Positions 11,875 to 23,883 are shown, numbered from the stretch's first letter. The stretch is 63,452 nt of DNA from Russula earlei (GCA_025769875.1 JAGFNK010000311.1:1-63452), one strand, 5' to 3'. A program made the numbers and translations. The notes: generated from the sequence alone by a model not told the origin.

Positions 11875-12136
11875 CACGCCACCTATGCATCCATTTCCCA
11901 GCCTGCCACCATCTTCCCATTCCTTTCTACATCCACACCCCCTGGCTCCTCTACCTCACATCTGCCATCCAATCTCTCTAATTGTCCCACCCACAATCAT
12001 GTTCAGCAGCACCATCAGCACCCAAGCAACCACCCACCAGCACTCTCCCTATCCCCCCTCCAGCCTCTCCTTTGCATTGTCTCCCCCTCATGTCACGACT
12101 TGACCACACCCCTCATCACCACACCTGGCCTCAGCC

Positions 12137-13584
12137 TGTCAAGACTCACTGTCAAACAATTGTTGAAAATGCACAGTGCATGTGATTAGATAGCAGCAGA
12201 TGATAAGATCACAGGCAGATCTATCAGACAATAGTTCAGTTTAGTTGATACAAAACTGATATAAATAATGTACCTATCAGACAATAGCTACAATGCATTA
12301 TCAGTACAGAGCGATAAGATATCATAGACTAAGTACTCACTTCAGTTTAGTTGATACAAAACTGAAGTGATCTATGTGCTTTGTGGCATTCTTAAGGACC
12401 TCAGACCGCCACTAAGTGCAGTGCAGCTAACTACCATTATGGATCACTAAGTGTGTCTGAGGATCAGTGGTACCTAGCTACCAATTGTCCAAAATCATCT
12501 AATCAATGTCTCTAATGTGTACTGCAGCGTATGAGCTGAAGCCGGTAATGCCTGGTCCGGGTGATCCAACGCATCAATGCATCAGAGTTGTGATTGCATC
12601 ACAATGCACCTGGGGCTCAGGCCAGTGCTCATCTCAACGAACAATCCAGTTCAAGAGTGAGGGGTTAGTTCAAAGACAAGTTGATAGACATCCAAGATGG
12701 CATGGGTGAGAAGTAGAGTCCAGAGCAGTAACAAATACCAGAGAGGTATGGTTACTGGTAAGGTTGAGCAGGTACACAGAGAAGAAGCCAGAATAGTCAC
12801 AAGGGGACGGTCCTTAAAGGAGTATCCCATGGATGGAGAGTGCCATAAACAAATGGACAGTCTGAGGACTGTCCGTTACTTTATTGAGCACTTATATACT
12901 ACAAGAGAACTGCTAAATAGGGAACAAGTCATAACCTTGTTATCAAGCACAATAGAGTGATGAGTAAGAGGTCAGAGTGCACTTACTGAGCATGCTCAGT
13001 CATGCTCAGTAATCTGCTGAGTAAGAAGGCTTCTCTTGATGAGTAAGAGCCTTTATTGTTCACATGTTTACTGTCCTAGTACATGTGTGAAGCACCTGAT
13101 TCATTTGCTGTTAGTTAGTTTAGGGCTGGTTGTTTGAGGACTTGTAGTTTGGTTCAGGGAATTTGGTTGCCTATAAGACCCCTTATATACTTCTATTAGG
13201 GTCCTTAGAGTCGACCCTAATACTTCTATTAAGGTCCTTAGTATTGCTGTACAGTTTGTTCTATAGTTATTAGAGTCAGTCTAATAATGCATTGTAGGGT
13301 CTTTAGTATTGTGCTAGTGCCTATCATAGGGCACTTCTAGTTGTCCTAAAGGGTCCTTAGGGAGGCTCTAATACTGTCCTTTACTGCTAAAAGGGTTGCC
13401 ATTAAGTGGGGCTTGCTGTATGTCGATTGTGCTAAGAATCGCTCGCATGACAATGCGCACATGATATTGTGGACACCTCTACTCACCCCTTTGTCCATGT
13501 GAACAGGATGATACCATAGAGGCTGGGTTTCCTCTCATAAGGAAGGGTCCTTCAAGGGCCCTCTCCAGGAAATGGTTCATGACA
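12137..13584 (-). repeat. Solo LTR, Gy-D family (copy 2), split by a copia LTR
   Basis: A second minus-orientation solo LTR of the Gy-D family, about 963 bp once the nested copia LTR (12161-12640) and its duplication are removed. It is flanked by CAGCC (12132-12136 and 13585-13589). Removing it joins the Z3 arm as in 45340-45360. Confidence 0.92.
12161..12640 (-). repeat. Solo LTR of the Co-A copia family
   Basis: A 480 bp solo LTR in reverse orientation, homologous to the Co-A LTRs (17945-18424). It is flanked by ACAAT (12156-12160 and 12641-12645) and nested in the second Gy-D-family solo LTR, so it is younger than that LTR. Confidence 0.88.
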
Positions 13585-14181
13585 CAGCCATCCTTCACAA
13601 ATTGCCACATGCCACTACCACAGCTGCTGGAGACCACAACTTGATACCTCACATTGTCCAGCTTTGGTCCCCTTCTTACATCTAGATTTCCTTTCATATG
13701 TCTGTCTTTTGTGTTTTTCCTGTCCCTTAGCCTTAGTTCCCACCTGTATATGCTACCATCTTGATTAAAGTTGCCCTGTTGTCCTCTTATCATCTGTGTG
13801 AACCTGAGTGCAGTTGAATGAACAAACACATTCTTGTGTTCCTGCTAGGTGCTCCTCCCAGTCAAAAACACTATGGGGCTGCCTCAAGACAGCCCATGGG
13901 TACAACATGAGGGCAAAATAATAGATATTGACCATGAGTTTGAGTTGTAATTCATCTAATACACATGTGGAGGTGGCTTGAGTCCAGCTCCACCAATTCT
14001 CACTCAAATCTCATGAAAACAATGGGGCTGCCTAGCCCTTATTCAGGCAATTCAGGGACAATAGGTTTCATATGAATTGAAGGTGTTTTGAGTTAGATAT
14101 TTATCCCACATGTTTGAGGGGGTTTTCTGCGCCAATTTGGGTGGAATTCAAGCTCCACCAAGTGCACTGAAAACAGCAATA

Positions 14182-14516
14182 AATAAGATCAATGGTCACA
14201 TCTATGAACGTGTCCTACCAATGCAGATATGCTTGAGTCAAGCAAGCAATACTTGTGGAGGGGAAGGAGTGTTAGATCCTTCTGGAGTTTGGCAACAAGA
14301 TGAGAGGGGCTCTGCAGACAGGGTAGGAGTCAACTGTTTGGGATTGGCAAACTAAGTCAAGCTTAAGGCTCAACTGCTACAAACTGGGGGCTTTATATAG
14401 CCCTCAGGGATAAGGTTTGTGCTACTGCAGTACTGGTTGGTGCTATAGAAACAAAAGGTGGCTCATAGAAGCAATAGTTGCTTCTGTGTAAATGATCTCA
14501 GTGCTGGAAGCATTAA
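14182..14516 (-). repeat. Solo LTR F3-a, first piece
   Basis: Part of an F3-family LTR in minus orientation. Other copies lie at 24428-25015 and 32445-33065. This piece holds the TATA box (minus-strand CTATATAAAG near 14391) and the start-site hairpin at 14356-14378. It is cut at 14182 by Z3 (at a TA) and at 14516 by H1 (at a TAA). The rest of F3-a is at 26421-26473 and 27308-27517. Confidence 0.87.
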
Positions 14517-14727
14517 GGCCCCATTTACCAACCGAGAACTCTTGAATCTTGAACTTGAACTCGGATTTCAGTATTTTCTGGGGGTGACAGGAGTCACAGG
14601 CATGATGAACAATAACTTGATTAACTAATACAAGTTTCTTTAATTATAATTTTTTAATTATAATTATGAGCTCTTTCCCACCAGATTTGCAAATTCGCTT
14701 GTTGTGATTGCATATTTGCGTGTGTGA
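14517..14727 (+). repeat. H1 left terminal inverted repeat
   Basis: About 210 bp, inverted relative to 23671-23883. It starts GGCCCCATTTACCAACCGAG and includes an AT-only palindromic stretch at 14639-14669. Confidence 0.92.
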
Positions 14728-14901
14728 AGTTAGATGTCCGCATACTCAGAGTTAACTCGGGAGTTGGTACTTGGCTTTGTTTGGGACTTTCCCTCCATCG
14801 TCTTTTTCCATGTATGAATGGTGTGTGTTTTTCTCTCACCTTCTTCTTTTTTTTAATCCCCTCCTCCCTCCATACCTCCTTTGTTCAGTACCCCCATCAT
14901 A

Positions 14902-16889
14902 CATGCAGACCGGCTCAGCCTCTGATTCTTCTGTGGGAGAAAGTCAAGCAGATGGTAACACCACATGGACAACTAAGGATGAAGTGGCCTTTTTAGATTT
15001 TCTTTTGAAGCATGGGGACGAAATGACCTCCAACTCTATGTTCAAGGACCACATCTTCAATGACGCAGCCTCTCAGATCAACCCCCTTCATGAGAATGGT
15101 GGCATCAAGACTGGGAGCACATGCAAAACAAAATGGAACAGGGTGCTGTATTGTCCTCTGCATCCCTTCCCTCAATGCTGACACTGTCCAACAGTTGAAG
15201 ACTGAATACAGTATCATCTTGTTCCTCAAGCTACAGTCTGGGTTTCCCTGGGATGACGAGAAAGGAGTGGATGTAGGGTTAGAAATGGAGGGGCAGTGGG
15301 CCAATTTAGTCAAGGTGTGTGTATAACTCCTGCTTCTTTAACAACATCTGACCTTAGCAGAAAAAACCAAGCACCAAGAAATACCGCAACAAGGGCTGGT
15401 CACATTGCGAGGCTATGGTGTTACACCATTTTCCTTTTACGTTTACTTCTCACCTTTGCTATGGACTGCTTGCTTTTGTATGTCCCTTTACTTACTGGTC
15501 TCATGATCTCTTTCATCTTGTGATCCCTTCTGCATTATCATGTGATCCATACATGTCCAGGAAACACTGGATTGCTGTTACTTTCCCTTTGTTTGGTTCT
15601 CTTTCCATTTATATTCACTTCTTAGTTTTGACTGTGCAATGCTGCACATTTACTGTGCAGCACAGTTACTTGGTTATGACTCATTTATGGCCTCATTTCT
15701 TTGACTCCTACTTATAATGACTCCTACTATACTAGTAGCACAGTCAAAGCACAGCTATTGCTGCACTTCTCCTGTATATATAAGCTCAGTACTTTGTGAC
15801 CAAAGCCCTAAGCTTGGTCTCTTGTAGAATCCAACCTACTCTTGTCCAACATATTCACCTGCAACCCACTTCACTCCTAATCCACAAACAACATCCACAT
15901 CTCCATCCCACCAACTCTTCACACACACCAACTACCATCTACTCTACCTATCCCTTCCTTCCCTAAGAGTCTCTCTTCACTCCACTGAGAAGAGCTCTCC
16001 TCCTTTAAGACCTACCATTACAAACTTACCCTAGCTTCTCTACAGACTGAGTTGTACTAGGAAGGGTCTATTGGCCATAACCTGTTTAGCATAAAACACT
16101 TTGACCACTGCAGGAATCCGTGCTCTTTATACATGGGAACCGGCCCGTTTCTTGAACACATCTCTACTATCGACTCATCTTCACACTTGAGAACTGACAC
16201 GGCTCGTTACCGTGACATATGGAGTCTCTTGTTGGATCGAAATCCAAAGGCAAAAGTGCCTATCAGGGTACACAGGAAACACTTCGTGCAGATTCAGATC
16301 CTCCATCACAGTCACCTTCTCGTCTGTCCCCCAACTCATTCAGATCTCAATTTGATGGTGGTGCATTTCTCATCAACTTCACTGTCAAATGCCTCTCCTC
16401 TCACCCTGCTTCTCAGTTTGGAAGCATAGATCCGATCATGTCTCCGTAAGTGAAACATCAAGCAAAAGACAAAGGACCGACACTGTGGCATCCGCTGTCA
16501 TTGGTATGTCAGCGGTCATGAACAGGGTCATTGAGTCCTTGAACTTGACTGTGCAAGCTCTCAACAAGCCCGAGCCCAAGCCCGCCCTTAAAGCCACACC
16601 CTCACTTGATGAACAACTTGGGAATGCATCTACGGGTGCTGTTGTACCTGTGCTTATGATGGTTCTTGAGCATGCACATCAATTGCTGGCAGTCAAAACC
16701 CTTGCCACTGATATCAAGGATGGTCACTGGCTGCCAACAGGTGACATTGTCCCAGCACTCAGCCTCCTCTCCAATGGCAATATTGCAGATGTTGATGGTT
16801 ACCTCACACTTGGATTAAATAAAGATCCAGAATTGCGCGATCTTGCACATCAATACATATATAATATGTTAGCACAAACCAAATTGTAA
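14902..16889 (+). pseudogene. H1 Myb/SANT-like DNA-binding protein gene
   Basis: Accessory protein of PIF/Harbinger elements, which binds the inverted repeats and helps the transposase. The N-terminal trihelix begins 'TTWTTKDEVAFLDFLLKHGDE' (about 14962) and continues to 'GGIKTGSTCKTKWNR' (15138). A probable intron (about 15139-15192) leads to 'LKTEYSIILFLKLQSGFPWDD', and a second (about 15315-15360, GTGTGT..CAG) leads to 'KKYRNKGWSHCEAM'. There a solo LTR interrupts; the frame resumes with 'ESLVGSKSKGKS'. A C-terminal region with 'SSKRQRTD' ends at TAA 16887-16889. A frame change near 16390 suggests an intron or decay. Confidence 0.82.
15419..16217 (+). repeat. Solo LTR F6 in the H1 Myb gene
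   Basis: A 799 bp solo LTR (TGTTACACC... to ...CGTGACA) with an exact 5 bp duplication TATGG (15414-15418, 16218-16222). Excising it rejoins the Myb reading frame (GWSHCEAM + ESLVG). TATA box at 15775-15780; hairpin with CCTAA loop at 15798-15818. No other copy is in the window. Confidence 0.92.
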
Positions 16890-17100
16890 TTGTAATTTCA
16901 AATGTCATGTTGTCATGTGTTATGTGTATGTAAAATAAATTTGTCATTGATAGTACATGCGGTCACAGGGTGGACTGAGTCCATCTATGACTTGTGGTCC
17001 TCTTGCATATGTCGACTCTTGTCTTGCTTTGCTGTGAAGCATATATACAACTCCTCCAAGCCATCTGTTCTTGTCGTATTCCATATCACACATCAGCATT

Positions 17101-17944
17101 AACTGGGGCTACATGGGTTCATGAACTACTCACTGGCCATTCAGAGCGCATTCAGAGTGAGCTTGGAGTACATAAACATGTCTTTGACACCCTCCAGCAG
17201 ACCATCCGAAACCTTGGTGTTGCCTCATCACGACATGTCCTAATTGAAGAACAAATTGCCATCTTCCTCTATACTGCTGTTACAGGGCTGTCATCAACTC
17301 ATGTCGGAGAGCATTTCCAGTGGTCACCCTGCACCACTTCAAAGTACATATCACTTGGGTTTCTTCACACTTGTTCTGACAGGCAGTTAGGTATTTTAAA
17401 CAAATTCTTGGAGTTCTCTCAAGCCCCCCCTTCTATACCACATTTGTGCAGCTCCCTGACACCAATTTGCCCCCTCACCCCTTTATCCAAAGTAACTCCA
17501 AGCTCTATCCATATCTCAAGGATACCCTAGGTGCTGTCAATGGCACACATATCAAGTGTTCTGCCACTGCTGACAAGCATGACATGGTGAGGAACCACAA
17601 AGGAGTAATCACACAGAACTGCCTTGTGGCATGTTCTTTCAACCTCTGCTTCACCTATCTCCTGACCAGTTGGGAGGGTTCCACTGCTGATGCAACACTC
17701 TTCCTTGATGCACGACTTTCTGATTTTTTTATCCCAAGCAGAAAGTATTATCTTGGTGATGGAGGCTTTGCCTCATCAGATGTACTTCTCACCCCTTATT
17801 GAGGCATGTGGTACCATCTTGCCAAATGGGGTCATGCAAACACAAGGTAATGTTTCTCGTCTCCTGAGTTTTCTCACTGACATTTGTCCCAGGCCACGTA
17901 TGTGTGAGGAGTTGTTCAATCTGCGTCATGCTCAAGCTCGCAAT
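17101..17944 (+). pseudogene. H1 Harbinger transposase (DDE_Tnp_4 type), N-terminal and core part
   Basis: Transposase of H1. 'TGLSSTHVGEHFQWS' is the helix-turn-helix-like region before the nuclease. The core at 17446-17802 has 'LGAVNGTHIKC', where the family has GA-[IV]-DGTHI, so the first catalytic Asp is Asn (AAT at about 17539). 'WEGSTADATLF' gives the second Asp and 'YYLGDGGFA' the conserved G-D-[AG]-[GY] block. A frameshift lies near 17430 and a TGA at about 17801. A probable intron (GTAATG..CAG, about 17846-17892) precedes 'EELFNLRHAQARN'. Co-A splits the gene at 17945; the rest is at 23235. Confidence 0.88.
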
Positions 17945-18424
17945 TGTTGAGATCTGCACTGCCCAGAGTCTCAGGTGTGTTGTGATATCATCACAACTCG
18001 GATGCGTTGATGCGTCAGATCACCTGAACCGGGCATCACCAGCTCAGCTCATATGCTGCAGCATGCGTTAGTTACACTGATAGAGTGAGTTAGGACAATC
18101 GGTAGCTACTTACAACTGATCCTCGGACTTACTTAGTGATCCATGATGGTAGTTAACTGTACTGCATCCAGTGGCGGTCTCAGGTACTTAAGAATGCCAC
18201 AAAGTATGTAGATCACTTCAGTTTTGTGTCAACCAAACTGAAGTGAGTATTTACACTATGATATCTTATCTCACAGTACTGATGACGCGTTGTAGCTATT
18301 GTCTGATAGGTACATTATTTATATTAGTTTTGTGTCAACCAAACTGAACTATTGTCTGATAGATCTGCTTGCGATCTTATCATCTGCTGCTATCTAATCA
18401 CACACACTGTGTCTATTTTCAACA
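17945..18424 (+). repeat. Co-A 5' LTR
   Basis: A 480 bp LTR, TGTTGAGATC... to ...TTTTCAACA. It holds a perfect 11 bp hairpin (18214-18245) and a weaker copy with the same loop (18326-18345), the latter just after a TATA-like TTATTTATATTA. CTATTGTCTGATAG occurs on both sides of the second hairpin. Confidence 0.95.
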
Positions 18425-18436
18425 GGTTATGGGCCC
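18425..18436 (+). promoter_or_regulatory. Co-A primer-binding site (initiator Met tRNA, internal)
   Basis: GGTTATGGGCCC directly abuts the LTR. Its complement, GGGCCCATAACC, is the anticodon stem-loop of initiator tRNA-Met (anticodon CAU), the half-tRNA primer known from Drosophila copia. The rest of 18437-18665 is untranslated leader with no feature I can name. Confidence 0.8.
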
Positions 18437-18665
18437 TGCCCATATCTAAAATCCACAGAGATCACCACACACCTTTATTCCTATAACACCTCCCTTCCTC
18501 ACAAACCTCTGTTATCAGATGACATCTTACTCCCTTGGTCCCTGGAGCCAAAGGATTGACGTGCATGCAGTTACATCACGCGTCAAAGATACTGATTTGA
18601 TCTCTAATTGATCCGGCTACAATTGCTCTGCTGGTCCGGATTGGCAATTCACCTTATTACATCAT

Positions 18666-19523
18666 ATGACAGCCATATTCACTATCCCCTCGGGAATGCC
18701 CCTGGAGATCTTAGATTCATCAAATTGGACTACTTGGTCATTTCGCTTCGAGGCCATTACCCAAATGAATGGTTTCCGGTGTCATCTTATCGATACAAAG
18801 CCCTCTGGAGATAGCACTTGGGACGTTGAAGAAGACATACTGTTAGGCGTCTTCCAGCTCCATCTACAGAAAGATATATACACAGAGATAAGCGATAATA
18901 CCAAGTTCGACACCTGTAAACTCAAGTGGGAACAACTTAAGATTACTTGCATTGGCATTGGATCTATATCCCTACATAACTCTTGGACCGCCCTCATGCG
19001 TTTTGATCTAGATGACACCAGCCCAATGTTCCCACAACTACAGAAATTGAATGATACTAGGATCAATCTTCAGAACAATGACATGCCTGTCACCAATCTC
19101 CAATTCAGTCTCACTCTAATTCAGGCACTACCCAGCTCCTACTCTGGTCTTATGCAAGCTATCCTCGGCTCTAATCTTCCAAACAAGCTTTCCCCAAAAG
19201 CCATTCAGGAACACATTCTCAATGAAGAGAGTCATCAGGCCGGCTCCTCCACTTCCCTTAACAAAGTTGTTCCAGTCAAGAAACAGGACGATAAGAAGAA
19301 AATAAAATGTTATTATTGCAAGAAAGCTGGTCACAAGAGTCCTGAGTGCCAGAAGAAGAAAAAAAATGAGGAGGAGAAGGTGAAGAAAGGGAGGGAGTCT
19401 GGCGCGGACACTAACAGAAAGGTCAACGTGCACATAGTAGAGACTACTGCTACTATTATGGAGATCTCGGATGATGAAAATGACATTTGCATTTCCCTTT
19501 ACTCAGCGACTAGATCACGCTGA
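18666..19523 (+). pseudogene. Co-A gag
   Basis: Copia-type Gag, 285 codons, from ATG 18666 ('MTAIFTIPSG'). The N-terminal two thirds are a UBN2/Retrotran_gag-like helical domain ('WTTWSFRFEAI', 'KWEQLKITCIG', 'LIQALPSSYSGL'). A lysine-rich segment leads to the knuckle CYYCKKAGHKSPEC at about 19308-19349. The frame closes with TGA at 19521, where pol continues in the same frame with LIDSGATHH; the stop probably replaces the tryptophan usual at this point in copia polyproteins, so gag-pol was likely one ORF. Confidence 0.9.
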
Positions 19524-21233
19524 TTGATTGACTCAGGAGCTACCCATCACATCAGTCCATTCTGGACCAACTTCATCACCTACACTCCGGCCACTAGATC
19601 AGTTAACCTCGGAGGTCACGCTATCATCAAGCAGATTGGGACCAGATCTGTATCTGTCCTGCTGTCTGGAAGCATTGGGAAGTTTCCATTAACCCTCACA
19701 GATGTCATACATGTTCCGGAAGCTGATGCGCATTACTTCTCAGTCAGCGTGTTGCTCCGGAGGGGGGGACATATCACTTTTACTCAGAACGGATGCCAAA
19801 TCTACTACAAACATTGGAAAGTCGCGCAAGGATACCTGGAGAATAACCTATTCTATATTGACTTCTCATCTCCAGCCCTACATGCACAAGCAGGGGTGCT
19901 ACTGCTTAACATCTGGCATCAGCGCATGGGACATATGTCCTCATGCACGCTAATCAAATATGCTCATTCCGTCAAGGGAATCTCGCTTAGTTCAGCGGAT
20001 CATGATCAGTCACCTTGCCCAGGGTGTGAACTCAGCAAAAAGATGTGACTTCCTTTCCTGGCTTTGCCTAAGCGATCGGATCAGTGTCTACAGATCGTGC
20101 ATACTGACTTAGCTGGTCCGATGCAGACCTGGTCTATCTGAGGTGCAACTTATTGGGCCATGTTTATCAATGACTACTCCCATTATGGGGTAGTGTACTT
20201 CCTCAAAACTAAAGATCAGTGTGCTGATGTGTTTAAAAAATATCTCGCATGGTCAGAAAACCAGACCAACGATAAGATCAATGCACTACACTCAGATTGC
20301 GGAGGGGAGTACTTGTCCAGTGCCCTCAGATCGGTCTTAGATCAAAAGGGAATTGAGCATAGATTGACAATGCCAGGGTCACCACAGCAGAATGGCATAG
20401 CGGAGAGATGGAACCGAACCCTCGAAGACAAGATGCGTGCTATGCTACATGCCGCCAGTCTTACTCTGGGGTTCTGGGAGCTTGCTACTGACGCAGCAGT
20501 CCATATCTACAATCACACTCCTACATGCGTTCTCCATTGGAACACACCTCACTCAGTCTGGATGGACAGACAAGTTCCAGATGTTTCCTATTTTCGCGTC
20601 TTTGGATGTAAGGCATATGTACACACACCTGCTAACAAACGGAAGAAGCTCAATCCGAGATCGATTGAGATGATTTTCGTTGGGTACGAGTCTGGATCTA
20701 AGGGTTACCGACTCTGGAATCAATCCACCCAAAAGCTGTTCTTATCGTGTGATGTCACTTTCGATGAGCGCATACTGCCTGCTAGGGGAGAACTTACTGA
20801 CATTCCTCCTCCTGCACAACCCTTGGTCTTCACAGGACCGGTTTCTTTCACTGCCCCACTTCCACACAAACCGGATGGCTGCGGACTTAGTCCTGTGCCT
20901 CTGGAAACCCCACTAGATCCCAATACACCTAATTCACTTTACCTTACCCCTCCCACTCAGCCTGTTCTGCATACTCCGCCACACTGCGTTCAGCCTGTGC
21001 GCCAAGTCCGCTTGTGCCAGCCTCACTCAGCATTGCCGGGACCATCCTTTGGTCCACCATGTCTGCCCTCACCTAGATGTCTTCACCCTAATCCGTGTCC
21101 TAATCCTAGATTTCTCACTTCTAACACAAATGCAGGGGGGCACCTATCGCATATGGCACTATTAGCGACAGCAGAGGTGATCACTCCAGCTATGTTTCGG
21201 GAAGCGATGTCCTTGGACTCCGCCGATCAATAG
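19524..21233 (+). pseudogene. Co-A pol: protease, GAG-pre-integrase, integrase
   Basis: Same frame as gag. Protease active site LIDSGATHHIS at the start; pre-integrase zinc region 'WHQRMGHMSSCTLIKYAH' near 19915, 'CPGCELSKK' near 20020. TGA stops interrupt at 20046 and about 20140. The integrase core from about 20090 has 'HTDLAGPM' (D), 'LHSDCGGEYLS' (D) and 'SPQQNGIAERWNRTLEDK' (E). 'VFGCKAYVHTPANKRKKLNPRS' marks the C-terminal domain. A proline-rich linker (20800-21130) follows to TAG 21231, where Trp is expected ('SADQ*RAA'). Confidence 0.9.
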
Positions 21234-22733
21234 AGAGCCGCATGTCAATATGAAATTGATGCACTCGCTAAGAATGGTACCTGGGAGCTTGTAGATCTGC
21301 TGCCGGGCCGTAAGGCCATGCGATCTCGATGGGTGTTTGCACGCAAATCTGATGGTAGATTTCACACATGTTTAGTCGCAAAGGGGTTCACCCAAGTGGA
21401 GGGGATTGATTATGATGAAACTTTCTCACCAGTTGCCAGATTTGAGTCTTTGAGACTGCTCCTAGCGTTGGCCGTGCTAGAGGATTGGGAGATACATCAA
21501 ATGGATGTCAAGTTGGCGTTCCTTAATGGCACACTGGAGGAAGAGATCTACATGGAGCAACCACAAGGTTTCATCACTCCGGACCAAAAAGACAAAGTCT
21601 GTTGGTTGAAGAAGGCTCTCTACGGCCTCAAACAAGCCTTGTGCACATGGAACTTGCAGTTTCATGGAGTTCTCACTGGACTCGGCTTCATGCGCATGCA
21701 CTCAGATGCTGGGGTTTATCATCACCAAGACGCGGGGGGAACCACAATGATTATCCTCTATGTCGATGATGTCACCATCTTAGGCGATTCACTCCCACTG
21801 ATTGCAGACATTAAGAATTCATTGTCCACGCGCTATGAAATGACTGATCTAGGCAAGATCAACTCCTATCTTGGGATTCAGGTTATGTGTGATCGCTTGG
21901 CTAAGCGTCTAGACATTGATCAATCTAGGTACATCTCGGAGATCGTCAATCGCTTTGGGATGGTGGATTCCAATCCAGTCTGCACTCCACTGCCCTCTGG
22001 GGCAGATGTCCACTTGGTCAAGCACTCCGGGGAGGTGACTCCTGATGAAATAAAGTACTTTCAACACATCATTGGCAACCCTCTCTATGTGCACATCGGG
22101 ACATGACCAGATATATCATTTGCAGTCTCTTGACTCACCCAATACTCATCCAATCCCTCATCGCATCATCTACACCTTGCCAGATACGTACTATCTTATC
22201 TTAACAGCACTTCAGATCTAAAGCTGCGTTATGATGGCACGCGCAATACCAGATTACACAGGTACTCCGACTCTAGCCTCGGAGACAATGCAGATGACTA
22301 CTGTTCCACCTCGGGCTATGTCTTCCTACTTTCCAGCACTGCAATCTCCTGGACCTTGCACAAACAGAAGACTGTTGCCCAAAGTACCACTCAAGCCGAA
22401 TATATGGCCTTAGCCAATGCAGCTAATCAAGCCGCATGGTATCGGAGCTTCTTCTCTGAGATTGGCTATCAGATCTCCGATCCGATTCCACTTCATGGTG
22501 ATAACAAAGGTGCTGTCGACCTCACACTCAACCCAGTCACCGGAAGATGGTCAAAACATATCCCTATCAAGCATCATGCCATCCACCAATACATTGAGGA
22601 CAGACTGATCACACTTATCCATACTCCCACATGAGAGATGCTTGCATATGGTCTCACCAAGCCACATACTCATGTGCTGCTCCAGACCTTCATTGATGGG
22701 TTGGGTCTTAATTGATCTAATCCACCGACTGTC
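21234..22733 (+). pseudogene. Co-A pol: reverse transcriptase and RNase H
   Basis: 'KNGTWELVDLLPGRKAM' opens RT; 'DYDETFSPVARFESLR', 'QMDVKLAFLNGTLEEEIYMEQP' and the catalytic YVDDV at about 21760 follow, then 'YEMTDLGKINSYLGIQV'. A TGA at 22104-22106 and another near 22130 occupy arginine positions ('GT*PDISFAVS*LTQY'). RNase H continues to 'KQKTVAQSTTQAEYMALA', 'HGDNKGAVDL' and 'KHIPIKHHAIHQYIEDR', then 'YGLTKPH'. The polyprotein ends near 22715 with 'LGLN'. Confidence 0.92.
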
Positions 22734-22738
22734 TTAAT

Positions 22739-22748
22739 CATGGGGGGA
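22739..22748 (+). promoter_or_regulatory. Co-A polypurine tract
   Basis: CATGGGGGGA immediately before the 3' LTR, the expected plus-strand primer. Its reverse complement precedes the Co-C LTR at 47757. Confidence 0.8.
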
Positions 22749-23229
22749 TGTTGAGATCTGCACTGCCCAGAGTCTCAGGTGTGTTGTGATATGATCACAA
22801 CTCAGATGCGTTGATGCGTCGGATCACCTGGACCGGGCATCACCGGCTCAGCTCATACGCTGCAGCACGCGTTAGTTACACTGATAGAGTGATTTAGGAC
22901 AATCGGTAGCTACTTACAACTGATCCTCGGACTTACTTAGTGATCCGTGATGGTAGTTAACTGTACTGCATCCAGTGGCAGTCTCAGGTACTTAAGAACG
23001 CCACAAAGTACAGTAGATCACTTCAGTTTTGTGTCAACCAAACTAAAGTGAGTATTTACACTATGATATCTTATCTCACAGTACTGACGACGCATTGTAG
23101 CTATTGTCTGATAGGTACATTATTTATATTAGTTTTGTGTCAACCAAACTGAACTATTGTCTGATAGATCTGCCTGTGATCTTATCATCTGCTGCTATCT
23201 AATCACACACACTGCATCTATTTTCAACA
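22749..23229 (+). repeat. Co-A 3' LTR
   Basis: A 481 bp LTR nearly identical to 17945-18424, with the same two hairpins (about 23017-23048 and 23129-23148). One stem position differs (AAACTAAAGT for AAACTGAAGT), weakening the first hairpin here. Confidence 0.95.
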
Positions 23230-23234
23230 GCAAT

Positions 23235-23497
23235 GTCATAGAACGCATCTTTGGAATCCTCAAGTGACGGTTCCAATTATTTGATCGTCCCCTTAACTAT
23301 AACATGTCAATTCAGGCGCGCATCCCAGCTGCGCTTGCAGCACTGCACAATTTTATTCGTGAGTATGATCCTAGGGAGATTTCTGCCTTCGATGATGTGG
23401 CTGAGCTCCACATGGGCTCTCAAGATGAGGAGGAGGCTGGTGAACTTGCTGAAGGCCCAGTGACACAGCATGAGAGGGAGCAAGCGAATCGCAGGTG
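23235..23497 (+). pseudogene. H1 Harbinger transposase, C-terminal part
   Basis: Continues the transposase after Co-A: VIERIFGILK supplies the catalytic Glu, then an in-frame TGA where Arg is expected, then 'RFQLFDRPLNYNMSIQARI' and 'ALAALHNFIREYDP', the usual DDE_Tnp_4 C-terminus. An acidic tail ends at TGA after 'EQANRR'. The gene is followed by about 170 bp of untranslated sequence and the right inverted repeat. Confidence 0.88.
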
Positions 23498-23670
23498 AGA
23501 CAGAATTGCTGGTGACATGTGGGAGCAATATGTGAGAATGAGAATTCAAAGGGTGCATGTTGACTAGCATAGAATTTCATGTATGTACAAACTATGCCCT
23601 CCACATTGCCATCTGGCTGACATGATGTAGAAATATTTTTTTTACAAATCATGTGTTACCTCATGCGAAT

Positions 23671-23883
23671 ATGCACACATGTGAATATGCAATCACAACA
23701 AGCAAATTTGCAAATCTGGTGGGAAAGAGCTCATAATTATAATTAAAAAATTATAATTAAAGAAACTCATATTAGTTAATCAAGTTATCATTCATCACAC
23801 CTGTGACTCCTGTCACCCCCAGAAAATACTGAAATCTGAGTTCAAGTTCAAGATTCAAGAATTCTCGGTTGGTAAATGGGGCC
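23671..23883 (-). repeat. H1 right terminal inverted repeat
   Basis: Inverted copy of 14517-14727, ending ...CGGTTGGTAAATGGGGCC, followed by the TAA duplication at 23884-23886, which is also the left border of H2. Confidence 0.92.

Larger units (their letters stand above)
9846..14179. mobile_element. Z3: long-inverted-repeat (foldback) element, interrupted
   Basis: A non-autonomous relative of Z2. The left arm (9846 to about 10350) is the reverse complement of the right arm (from about 10618). The right arm is interrupted by two solo LTRs and ends at 14179 with ...CAGCAA followed by TA. The spacer of about 250 bp at 10370-10615 shows no gene. The left terminus is missing because Gy-A abuts it at 9846. 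Removing the solo LTRs restores continuity with the Z2 right arm at 44760-46105. It inserted at a TA in solo LTR F3-a. Confidence 0.78.
17945..23229 (+). mobile_element. Co-A: complete Ty1/copia retrotransposon
   Basis: A 5285 bp element with both LTRs, primer site, gag, protease, integrase, RT, RNase H and a purine tract. A 5 bp duplication GCAAT (17940-17944, 23230-23234) flanks it. It inserted in the H1 transposase, which reads across the site (HAQARN + VIERIFG) once Co-A is removed. Its pol is in the expected domain order with only in-frame stops, so it is younger than the gypsy copies. The two LTRs differ at a modest number of sites, mostly transitions. Confidence 0.96.
14517..23883 (+). 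mobile_element. H1: PIF/Harbinger DNA transposon with nested copia element
   Basis: A cut-and-paste transposon with terminal inverted repeats of about 210 bp (14517-14727 and 23671-23883; ends GGCCCCATTTACC) and a 3 bp TAA duplication (14514-14516, 23884-23886), typical of PIF/Harbinger. It carries the two genes of that superfamily, a Myb/SANT-like protein and a DDE transposase, both on the plus strand. It is interrupted by a solo LTR (15419-16217) and by Co-A (17945-23229); without them it is about 3.3 kb. The catalytic first Asp is replaced, so it is inactive. Confidence 0.93.
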